In this document: in pieces, positions 25,159 to 32,982 of the stretch
How positions within the stretch are numbered: the first letter of the stretch is position 1
Layout of the letters: every line of letters starts with the position of its first letter
Made by a program: the position numbers and the translations under genes
Notes under the pieces: generated by a model
The model's database searches: none
The model's input: the letters and a program-made list of their open reading frames with translations, nothing else
Told to the model about the DNA's origin: nothing
Origin: Firmicutes bacterium CAG:582
Lineage (GTDB): Bacteria; Bacillota_I; Bacilli_A; RF39; UBA660
Reading direction: 5' to 3'
NCBI GenBank assembly: GCA_000435515.1
Contig: FR884179.1
Coordinates: forward strand, 91,973-134,034
DNA length: 42,062 nucleotides

Positions 25159-25674
25159 TTATTTTAACCTCAAAAAATGTTTTACTTTTCCAACACCAAA
25201 AATAATACTATCGGCATTTTTAATAGAAATACTTTTAAATATTGCTTTTCCACCAACAGTTAAAGATGAGATAAATGCTGAAACTAAAACTGAAACAATG
25301 ACATTATTAAGACCAGTATTAGTAGATAAAGATATAGCTATTACTGCACCTAAACCACCAGAAATAATTCCACAAACATCTCCAACAATATCATTACATA
25401 TACTAGATATTTTATTCTTATTTTTAAGCATATTAATAGCTTCTCTTGCACCACTTATCTTTTTGCTTGCAATTGCATGAAAAGATGCTTCATTCGCACT
25501 CATTGTTGAAGTACCAATTATATCAAATAAAATACCAATTCCAATTACTAACAATAAAATAATTATTAAAAACACATCATTTAACGAAGATGTTAATACA
25601 TTAGTAATTGAACTAAAACAGACAGATAAAACAAATGTTAAAATAAAAACTTTAATAATCCATTTCTTTTCCAT
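25159..25674 (-). CDS. CNNM/CorB-like membrane protein
   Basis: A 171-residue membrane protein of about four helices. The helix-loop FDIIGTSTMSANEASFHAIA, followed by CNDIVGDVCGIISGGLGAVI and FISSLTVGGKAIFKSISI, resembles short bacterial proteins annotated as Mg2+/Co2+ transporter CorB (CNNM/DUF21 membrane part only), without CBS domains. Ion transport is an inference from this likeness. The ATG at 25674 has AGGTGA before it; a longer frame running back to 25815 would enter the terminator of the orphan RNA and is rejected. It leads the operon with PAP2 and SDR. Confidence 0.7.
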   Translation of the reverse strand: MEKKWIIKVFILTFVLSVCFSSITNVLTSSLNDVFLIIILLLVIGIGILFDIIGTSTMSANEASFHAIASKKISGAREAINMLKNKNKISSICNDIVGDVCGIISGGLGAVIAISLSTNTGLNNVIVSVLVSAFISSLTVGGKAIFKSISIKNADSIIFGVGKVKHFLRLK

Positions 25675-25709
25675 GTTATCACCTATCCTAATTATATCAA
25701 AAAAATTGC

Positions 25710-25749
25710 AAAAAAAAACTTTAATCCGGTTTTCCCCAAAAATTAAAGT
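25710..25749 (-). terminator. Terminator of the 506-nt orphan RNA
   Basis: ACTTTAAT (25749-25742) and ATTAAAGT (25725-25718) form an 8-bp stem whose loop holds a small TTTTGGGGAAAA hairpin; nine T residues follow on the minus strand. Confidence 0.85.
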
Positions 25750-26215
25750 ATAGTTGTATGGTATATCATAGATCAATTTTACGGCTTTGGTCGAGTTGAA
25801 TTTCTCTACTTTCATACTTTCGGTTACCCTAAAGCACTTTCGTTTTAAATGAAGCAGCTAGGCGTTGCCGGTCTAACTACTCGATTACCACTTAGTCCGC
25901 ACTTTAATACCTACGATATATACACGCTAGAGGTTTTCCCTAACATAAGTGACTATCCTTATATGCTTTTGCAATTACTATTTCAAATAATATCCCTAGT
26001 AATCACTCACATCATGTACGTTAATCATTATTTGTATAAGTGAGGCAATAAAAGGAATGTTTTCATATGCCATTATGAAGTTTCCTTAGATTTTAAATCA
26101 TATACTCACCCCAACTTGGGCAGAAGAAGCAAATACACGAAGTCTCATTTGTACAATTGGTAGATTTTTAGCCCTACCTTCAAATAGTGTAATGACTAGC
26201 ATAATGCACCACACG
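25710..26215 (-). ncRNA. Orphan large structured RNA, about 506 nt
   Basis: This minus-strand unit has a consensus promoter and a strong terminator and no protein-coding frame. Helices seen by eye include GGTAG/CTACC (26178-26174 with 26163-26159), a CCCAA/TTGGG hairpin near 26120, ATTACTA/TAGTAAT (26003-25997 with 25980-25974), CATTT/AAAGTG near 25835-25855, and CTTTAGG-GTAA-CCGAAAG (25834-25817), a stem with one A-G mismatch and a GNRA-type tetraloop. Paired flanks GGGTGAG/CTCACTT enclose an inner domain. The motifs of RNase P, tmRNA, SRP RNA, T-box and group I or II introns are absent. Its length and order recall ornate large RNAs such as ROOL or OLE, but I cannot match it from memory. Confidence 0.72.
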
Positions 26216-26221
26216 ATTAAG

Positions 26222-26250
26222 ATTATAGCAAAAATACAGAAAAAATGCAA
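26222..26250 (-). promoter_or_regulatory. Promoter of the 506-nt orphan RNA
   Basis: TTGCAT (26250-26245) and TATAAT (26227-26222) with a 17-base spacer on the minus strand; predicted start at about 26215. No ORF or ribosome-binding site follows. Confidence 0.82.
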
Positions 26251-26310
26251 ATCTGCTACACTATCATTATATTAATAACAATTAAAAATAGTACATATAT
26301 TTACGTAATT

Positions 26311-27885
26311 TTACAAAGTAGGAGCATCTTTCATCTTTTCTAAATCACTTACAATTTCATACATTTTTTTTGTTCCATTATTTATATTTTCAAGAAGAGA
26401 CTTATTGTTATCAAATTTAATTGTTATACCATCTATTATTTCATCATATAATTCATTTTTCTCAATAACATGTTCATATTCTTCATTTGTATAGAAGATA
26501 TTCATTTGTCTTAAAGAACACCTTGCTATTAAACCTAAAGGCATCTTTTTGTTTAATTGTTCACTTATGTAATTAAGATATTCACTTAAAGGCTGAGAAA
26601 TCAAACTTATTTGACCAATATTTGTAGATAATAAATCATTTAACTCATAAGCTTCATCTAATTCTTCCATCATTTGATTGTATTCATTTTGTTTTATTTC
26701 ATTTTGTATTAAAGTTTTTTCATAAGTGTCCTTTATTCCAATTGCTTCTTGAAAATCTACATCATTAACCTCTATCGTACTAACCGGTGAATTATCATGT
26801 ATATATCGTTTTTTCACTTCTTCTTCACTCAAAACTGAGAATGTTCCATCTCCATTAGCAACAATTCCACTGCCATAAATAAAAGTAAGTAAAGGATCTT
26901 CCACAATTTTACCAGTTTGTGTGAAACATTTTTTAATACGGCGAAGATGATTTTCTTTTAATATATTAATAACTTGGACAAGTTCATCTAAAGTTATAGT
27001 TATTTTAGATGAACCATCAAAAGTATGATTAATAACGTAATTAAGACACATATCTCTATAATTTAAATTTTCTTCCATAGATGAATTAATTGAAAGACTA
27101 TGAATTGGATCATTTGCATCAGTATAAGCTAATTTTTGATTACCCAACACTAATAAATTTTGAACTGCTTGCCTAAAATCTCCTGTGTATAACACAACGT
27201 TATAATTTTGCTTTTGTTTTTCAGTCAATTTATCATAAGCATCTTTTTCTACCATTAAAATAGCTTTATCACTTAGTTTTACACTTCCATTTGTAAATGT
27301 ATCAGAAAAACTTTCACTTACAATTTGATCCTTATGAAAAGAAGCAGGTTCGAATACAATATACTTCATGTTTTCCCAAGTATTACCATCACCAGTATTT
27401 CCTACAACTCCATTTGCAACAAAATGAGCTGTATGTCTATGATGTCGAAAAGTAACTTCATTTTCTTCACCATTTACCTCCAAAGGAACTGTATATTCTT
27501 TCTTACCATCATATAAAGTTTTAATTACTCCATCATTAGGAAAATAATTGGTGCAATGAACTAAGATACAATCTTCTTCAGGAATTTCGTGGCTAGTGTA
27601 ATCATTATCATAAAAAGCATATCCTCGACCAAGACTTGTTCCATCAAAAACTTTTATATCTCCAGAAACAACAATTTTTCCATCTTCTATACTTACAATT
27701 TTGGTTAAATTATCTACAATTTCCTTATAATTAGATTCAGAATTTCTTCCATAGTTAAATTTCCCAATTAAATCTTTATAGGATTCCAATATTTTTTCTC
27801 TATCATATGAACCTAAATTTCGTGTTTGTTCTTTATATTTAATTATTTCTTTAATTTTTGCTTCTAATTCCTGAACACTTTGCAT
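26311..27885 (-). CDS. Conserved-looking 524-residue protein of unknown function
   Basis: A soluble protein without signal peptide. The first 75 residues are helical. A middle alpha/beta region (about 85-245) has the pattern CILVHCTNYFPNDGVI, then FRHHRHTAHFVANGVVGN, then MKYIVFEPASFHKDQIV and VVLYTGDFRQAV, with many histidines and aromatic residues that suggest an enzyme active site. The C-terminal 150 residues are helical and charged. I recognise no family. The ATG at 27885 is chosen because AAAGGTGATAATT stands before it; a GTG nine bases earlier overlaps this site. A TATAAT box lies near 27915. The downstream neighbour is the orphan 506-nt RNA. Confidence 0.7.
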   Translation of the reverse strand: MQSVQELEAKIKEIIKYKEQTRNLGSYDREKILESYKDLIGKFNYGRNSESNYKEIVDNLTKIVSIEDGKIVVSGDIKVFDGTSLGRGYAFYDNDYTSHEIPEEDCILVHCTNYFPNDGVIKTLYDGKKEYTVPLEVNGEENEVTFRHHRHTAHFVANGVVGNTGDGNTWENMKYIVFEPASFHKDQIVSESFSDTFTNGSVKLSDKAILMVEKDAYDKLTEKQKQNYNVVLYTGDFRQAVQNLLVLGNQKLAYTDANDPIHSLSINSSMEENLNYRDMCLNYVINHTFDGSSKITITLDELVQVINILKENHLRRIKKCFTQTGKIVEDPLLTFIYGSGIVANGDGTFSVLSEEEVKKRYIHDNSPVSTIEVNDVDFQEAIGIKDTYEKTLIQNEIKQNEYNQMMEELDEAYELNDLLSTNIGQISLISQPLSEYLNYISEQLNKKMPLGLIARCSLRQMNIFYTNEEYEHVIEKNELYDEIIDGITIKFDNNKSLLENINNGTKKMYEIVSDLEKMKDAPTL

Positions 27886-28010
27886 AATTATCACCTTTAC
27901 ATACTTCTTACCATTATAATAGCATAAAATATTTCATAAACTGTACTTTTTAAAAATGTTGACACTGCTTCTTTACTGATATTTATACAAAAAAGTTAAT
28001 TTAAAATAGT

Positions 28011-29615
28011 TCATTTATATTGATTAATATCTATGATTCTATCACTTATTTCCATTATTTCTTTTTTATGAGTAATTATTATAAAAGTCTTATTTTTATT
28101 TTTTTTGATAAGATTTATAACATTTTTTGTCATTTCTTTATCTAAAGATGAAGTCGCTTCATCCAACAAAATTATTTCATTATTTGATAAAAAAATTTTT
28201 GCAAGTTGTATTAATTTTTTTTGACCTCCAGAAAATGTGGAACCATTATTTTTTAAAAGAATATCATACTTTTTAGGTAATTTCATTATAAAATCATGTA
28301 TATTCAACTCTTTACATATTTGTTTTTGTTTGTTTATATTACTATCAGATAAAGATAAATAATCTCTTATAGATATATCTATTAAAAATGCATCTTGGTT
28401 TAAAATAGCAACATTTTGACATAACTTTTCTTTAGAAAGTCCTAAAGTATTTATTCCATTAATAAAAATTGAACCTTTATCTGGTTTTACCAAATTAAAC
28501 ACCAAATTAAACATTGTAGTTTTACCAGCTCCGTTATCACCAATAATGGAAATTACCTCATTCTTTTTTACTGAAAAATTTAGGTTATTTAATATAGTTT
28601 TTCCATTATATGAAAATGTTACATCATCAAACTCTAAAACATTGTCAGATAGTTTATATGGTAAACTTAAAACAATTTCATTATTTTCATAATTGAAAAG
28701 AAAATCATACATACGATTTAAAGATATATAAAATTCTTGTAAATCAGAACTTTTTTCAACAATAGTTTCAGCATTGATAAATATTTCATCATAATATTTT
28801 ACTAATAATACAATTAAACCAATTGATATAGTTTTCATAGAAAAACTAAAATATAATAAAATATACAAAATTATTTTAGTGATAAAAATAACATATTTTA
28901 GATTAATTGTATAATTCAGAAAATGCTTGCGCCCCTTCATATATTCGTAAGCCCATTCATCACGTTTTACTTCATATTCGTTATTCAAAAACAAATCAAT
29001 ATTGGATGTTTTTATTTCTTTTAGACCATGCATAGTTTGCTCAAGCAAAAGATTAAGATTATCATGCATCTTTCTTCTTAAAGAAAAATGTTTATTAGCT
29101 ATTTTTAATTCTCTGTTAGCTAAAAACATATAAAATATTAAACTTATTAATACAAACAAAGCCACAGCTACATTAGTTTTTATAAAAATAATCATTACAA
29201 CAAGTATATACAGCCAACAATAAATTATATCTGTAACATAATCAGGAATCTCTCCAATATTAAAAGCATCTATATTAATAATTGTACTTATTTTTCCAAA
29301 AGAATATTTTGTTAAATCACTGTAATTCAAATTATATAGCCTATTTATTGATTTTTTATGAACCAAAATAAAACTATCCTTAAAATATTTTGAATATATA
29401 TTTGACATTATAAAATTCAAAAAATTATATATCAAATAAAGAAGCAAAAGAACTATAACATTTTTAAAATATAAATTTTTTAAAACAAATTCATCCAATA
29501 TCTTAGAAGATAAAAAAGGAATTGAAAGATCTAATAAAAAATATATAAATAGTAAAACTATAAAAAAAATTAATCTTTTCCATAAATTATCAATAACTTT
29601 AAAATATTTTTTCAT
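28011..29615 (-). CDS. ABC transporter, fused permease and ATPase
   Basis: A 534-residue half-transporter. The N-terminal 290 residues hold about five or six membrane helices of the ABC type I exporter class. The ATPase domain has Walker A GDNGAGKTT at 359-367, the signature SGGQKK and Walker B IILLDEATSSLD, and the H-loop IIITHKKE. It likely works as a dimer and exports a peptide, lipid or drug. GGTGG precedes the ATG. It lies directly after an AraC/GyrI-type regulator gene but is separated from it by a strong terminator. Confidence 0.88.
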   Translation of the reverse strand: MKKYFKVIDNLWKRLIFFIVLLFIYFLLDLSIPFLSSKILDEFVLKNLYFKNVIVLLLLYLIYNFLNFIMSNIYSKYFKDSFILVHKKSINRLYNLNYSDLTKYSFGKISTIINIDAFNIGEIPDYVTDIIYCWLYILVVMIIFIKTNVAVALFVLISLIFYMFLANRELKIANKHFSLRRKMHDNLNLLLEQTMHGLKEIKTSNIDLFLNNEYEVKRDEWAYEYMKGRKHFLNYTINLKYVIFITKIILYILLYFSFSMKTISIGLIVLLVKYYDEIFINAETIVEKSSDLQEFYISLNRMYDFLFNYENNEIVLSLPYKLSDNVLEFDDVTFSYNGKTILNNLNFSVKKNEVISIIGDNGAGKTTMFNLVFNLVKPDKGSIFINGINTLGLSKEKLCQNVAILNQDAFLIDISIRDYLSLSDSNINKQKQICKELNIHDFIMKLPKKYDILLKNNGSTFSGGQKKLIQLAKIFLSNNEIILLDEATSSLDKEMTKNVINLIKKNKNKTFIIITHKKEIMEISDRIIDINQYK

Positions 29616-29654
29616 AATATACCACCAAATACAATATATCAGTTAAAAACAAAT

Positions 29655-29686
29655 AAAAAAAAACTTATTTAATATCAAATAAGTTT
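29655..29686 (-). terminator. Terminator of the AraC-type regulator gene
   Basis: AAACTTATTT (29686-29677) and AAATAAGTTT (29670-29661) make a perfect 10-bp stem followed by T residues on the minus strand. Confidence 0.88.
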
Positions 29687-30485
29687 ACATTATTGGTAAG
29701 AATACATAACAATTATTTTGAACATATTTTTCCAAAATAGGATATATTTTTAAATCACTTGAAAACCAAGATTCATTAAATACTTTTTCAGCAAATTCAA
29801 TGACATGATTTATAGATTTTTGCTTTAAATTACCAACTTCAAAAACAACATAATCATTTTTAGGAATAACTAATTTAAATAATTTTTCATTTTTTTCTGG
29901 GCTACCAACAAAATAATAATAAACACCATTACTAAAATAAGTGTAGCCATATCTTTGATTTGCATTAAATTGTTCATATAAACCAGAATTTTTAATATCT
30001 TCATATAGAACTCGTATTTTATAATCTAAATCTTCTTCAGTTAAAGCTGAAATTTGTAATCCATATAACTCAACTTTGTCAAAACTATCAATTTTATATT
30101 CAATAATTTCATTTGAGTAACTTTTTTCACCAAAGATAGCTTTTGGATAGATCTTATATTTTTGAGGTTGTTCTTTTCTAATATCACTTGGAGAAATTCC
30201 AAAAGTTTTTTTAAAGGCTCTTGAAAACGCGATAGAGGATTCATAACCACAATCAAAAGCAATATCAATAATTCTTTTATCCGTGTTTAATATTTCTTCA
30301 TATGCTTTTGAAAGACGACGTTCTCTAACATAGTCGCTTAAAGTTATTCCCATAATTACACTGAAAACCCTCTGCATAATGAATTCATTCATCCCAAACT
30401 TACTAGCTATCTTTTTATAATCTAAATCTTCTTGAATATTACTTTCAATATAATTTATTATATCGTTTAACAACTTATAGTTCAT
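29685..30485 (-). CDS. AraC family regulator with GyrI-like ligand-binding domain
   Basis: A 266-residue transcription regulator. The N-terminal AraC DNA-binding domain has two helix-turn-helix units: LDYKKIASKFGMNEFIMQRVF and IIDIAFDCGYESSIAFSRAF, with FGISPSDIRKE closing it. Residues 120-266 are a GyrI/effector-binding domain like those of Rob and SoxS-related drug-responsive regulators (VELYGLQISALTEED, YTYFSNGVYYYFVGS). Such proteins sense small hydrophobic drugs or metabolites. A GGAGG site precedes the ATG. The adjacent ABC exporter is a reasonable target, though not proven. Confidence 0.88.
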   Translation of the reverse strand: MNYKLLNDIINYIESNIQEDLDYKKIASKFGMNEFIMQRVFSVIMGITLSDYVRERRLSKAYEEILNTDKRIIDIAFDCGYESSIAFSRAFKKTFGISPSDIRKEQPQKYKIYPKAIFGEKSYSNEIIEYKIDSFDKVELYGLQISALTEEDLDYKIRVLYEDIKNSGLYEQFNANQRYGYTYFSNGVYYYFVGSPEKNEKLFKLVIPKNDYVVFEVGNLKQKSINHVIEFAEKVFNESWFSSDLKIYPILEKYVQNNCYVFLPIM

Positions 30486-30519
30486 AAAGCCTCCAAATAA
30501 GCTATATCTTTAGTTTAAA

Positions 30520-32142
30520 TTATAAATGTTCTACAACATCCATTATACAAGGTACCATTTGTTTCTTTCTTGAAACAACATTTTTAACTAAAGTTCCTTG
30601 AGTTAATTCTTCAATATTATATGCTTGTTCAAGTATACGTTTAGAGTTATCTGAGTATAAAATATTTGAATCATTAGTTAAGAAGTTAGTTACAAAAAGT
30701 GCACAAAGTACTAAATCTTGATTTGCAGCTACTCTATTTAATTCTTCAATTAATTCACTTTCACGATCTTTAAATAATTTATAATCAGTTGTAAATACTT
30801 GACCAATGGCAATAGAATTATCATTTATTTTATAATTTTTCATATCTTTGAAAACAATTTCATTTGCAGTTAAGTCTTTTATATCTACTCCACTTTCCAA
30901 CATATCAAGTCCATATTTATTCAAATCAACTTTAGCTATAGATGCCAAAGTTTTAGCAACACTTTTATCAAGTTCAGTAGTTGTTGGACTTTGTAAAAGA
31001 AGTGTATCTGATATTATTCCACTTAACATAAGTCCAGCCATGCTAGAAGGAATCTTAACATTATTTTCAACATACATTAAATAAATTATAGTATTAACGG
31101 ATCCAACTGCCATATTTCTAAAATTAATTGGTGTAGCCGTATTAATATCACCAATATTATGATGATCAATTATTTCAAGTATTTCAGATTCATAAAGACC
31201 ATCTACTGATTGACTAGTCATATTATGATCAACCAAAATAACCTTTTTTCTCTTTACCTCATGAGCTTCAATTGCTCTAAGCATTCCAAGACATACACCT
31301 CTATTATTTACAATTGGATAGTTAGTATGTTTTAATTTATTAGTTTCATCTTTAAAATAACTTAAATAATCAAGTTCATTAAAATATACTGTCTTTTGAC
31401 CTCTTTTTATAGTTTTAATAGGATTAGCTAAACATAAAACACGAGCTATTTTAAACGAACTCTTTGAACTACAAATGATATTAGTCTTATTTTCAATTGC
31501 CAATTTTTTTAATTTATCAGGAATATTTTTAGTTTTAACTAAAATTATTAATTTAACACCTTTTTCAATTGCATATTTAATTATTCTTTCTCTATCTCCA
31601 ACTATCAAAATAGATTCTGTATCTAATTCTATATTATTTATAAATGTTTCATCATCAAATGTAGCTGCATGAGCATAACCAGTTATATGTTCATCAAATT
31701 CTAAATATTCATTAGAATCAAGTACACTTATTAAATTACTAAAATCTGTATCAACTAACAAGTTTTCATTATAAATCATATCAGCAGCTACTTCTTTTAA
31801 AGAAACATAACCTTTGAACTTTTTATTATCATCAACTAAAGGAATACCAGTTATAGCATTAACATTCATTACATTAAAAGCATCTATTATAGGTTTATTT
31901 TCATTTAACATGAAGTTCTTATGATAATTAACATCTTTAAGTTGGATTTTAACATCATTTAAATAAGCAGGTCTTTCAACACCAAAGTAATTAAGAACAT
32001 ACTCAGTTTCTTTATTAAGTGAACCTAAAACCTTAGGTATAGCTTTAAAATTTAATTTATTTTTTAAATATGCATAAGCAATTGCCCCACATACAGAATC
32101 TGTGTCTGGATTTTTATGACCAAAAACATAAATTTGTTCCAT
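30520..32142 (-). CDS. ppaC: Manganese-dependent inorganic pyrophosphatase with CBS and DRTGG domains
   Basis: A 540-residue family II pyrophosphatase, hydrolysing PPi in the cytoplasm. The DHH-type motifs are GHKNPDTDSV at 8-17 and DHHNIGD near 330. The insert between them holds a CBS pair split by a DRTGG domain, which lets adenine nucleotides tune the enzyme (AMP inhibits and ATP or Ap4A stimulate related clostridial enzymes). The C-terminal DHHA2 domain follows, with SGIISDTLLLQSPTTT. GAGG precedes the ATG. Short spacing to the next upstream gene (31 bases) suggests they share a transcript. Confidence 0.93.
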   Translation of the reverse strand: MEQIYVFGHKNPDTDSVCGAIAYAYLKNKLNFKAIPKVLGSLNKETEYVLNYFGVERPAYLNDVKIQLKDVNYHKNFMLNENKPIIDAFNVMNVNAITGIPLVDDNKKFKGYVSLKEVAADMIYNENLLVDTDFSNLISVLDSNEYLEFDEHITGYAHAATFDDETFINNIELDTESILIVGDRERIIKYAIEKGVKLIILVKTKNIPDKLKKLAIENKTNIICSSKSSFKIARVLCLANPIKTIKRGQKTVYFNELDYLSYFKDETNKLKHTNYPIVNNRGVCLGMLRAIEAHEVKRKKVILVDHNMTSQSVDGLYESEILEIIDHHNIGDINTATPINFRNMAVGSVNTIIYLMYVENNVKIPSSMAGLMLSGIISDTLLLQSPTTTELDKSVAKTLASIAKVDLNKYGLDMLESGVDIKDLTANEIVFKDMKNYKINDNSIAIGQVFTTDYKLFKDRESELIEELNRVAANQDLVLCALFVTNFLTNDSNILYSDNSKRILEQAYNIEELTQGTLVKNVVSRKKQMVPCIMDVVEHL

Positions 32143-32173
32143 TTTTACTACCTCTATTCTACATTAAAAACTA

Positions 32174-32926
32174 CTACTTAGTTTTTGTAGCAGTTTTCTT
32201 ATTTTTATTATAGTATCTTCTCTTTTTTGGTTTATCTTCTTTTTCATCAGTTTTTTCTTTTTTTACTTTTCCGGGTTTAATTTGTTCTTTCAAAGTTTCA
32301 ATTCTTTTATCAGTTTCATCAGCTTTTAAGTTAGATAGTTCCAAACTTTTCTTTTCTAATTGAACCTTTAAATCATATCCACTTTCTATCAACATTTTTA
32401 AAATCATTGATACAAACAAGAATATAAAACCAAATAAACTTATATTTGTGAAATCTAACATTCCAACAGAAATTACTACAAAGAATTTTACAATAGGCAA
32501 CACGATTGCCAATAATAAAGAAAGTGGAATAACTTGATCCATAAGTTCTAAATTATCTTTAGTATATAAATTTCCTGCTGTAAATGAATTAAATAAAGTT
32601 TTTAATCTTGTTGAAATCATATAAATAAATGAATTATTCAAAGAAACTGCTGTTCCTAAGAAAAGTGTTCCAATTAAAGCATTTGTTTTACCAATTCTAC
32701 TTATTAACACTGAAGCATCACTGAAGGAATAACCTGTTACAGCTGACACCATTGACACAAAGAAATTACTAATTTCATTTGAATGTTCAATTAAATTCAT
32801 AATGGCAAAACCAATCGTAAGTGCTGTATAAATTACACAAGCACATAAAGATATCCATTTAAGAATAAATAATACAAAATCAATAAAGCTTAAAATAACC
32901 TTATTTTCATAACTCACATTTTTCAT
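32174..32926 (-). CDS. Four-helix membrane protein with a basic tail (DUF2975-like)
   Basis: A 250-residue protein with membrane helices near 15-45, 85-105, 130-155 and 160-180 and a C-terminal 65-residue charged tail rich in lysine (KKEKTDEKEDKPKKRRYY). The segment FNSFTAGNLYTKDNLELMDQ followed by a hydrophobic helix is like DUF2975 proteins. The role is unknown. The basic tail could contact RNA, ribosomes or the nucleoid. It starts 56 bases after the end of uvrB and precedes ppaC by 31 bases. Confidence 0.6.
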   Translation of the reverse strand: MKNVSYENKVILSFIDFVLFILKWISLCACVIYTALTIGFAIMNLIEHSNEISNFFVSMVSAVTGYSFSDASVLISRIGKTNALIGTLFLGTAVSLNNSFIYMISTRLKTLFNSFTAGNLYTKDNLELMDQVIPLSLLLAIVLPIVKFFVVISVGMLDFTNISLFGFIFLFVSMILKMLIESGYDLKVQLEKKSLELSNLKADETDKRIETLKEQIKPGKVKKEKTDEKEDKPKKRRYYNKNKKTATKTK

Positions 32927-32982
32927 AATACCAATCCCTTTTCCATTTAAATAATACCATAAAATTTCAAAGAAAAAAAGAT

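Noticed and set aside
25675..25815. N-terminal extension of the CNNM-like protein
   Set aside because: The extension would be translated through the 506-nt RNA terminator and has no ribosome-binding site; ATG at 25674 with AGGTGA fits better.
25849..26043. A 64-codon plus-strand ORF inside the 506-nt RNA region
   Set aside because: It has no ribosome-binding site, its composition is unlike real proteins here, and it lies antisense to the promoter-terminator unit.
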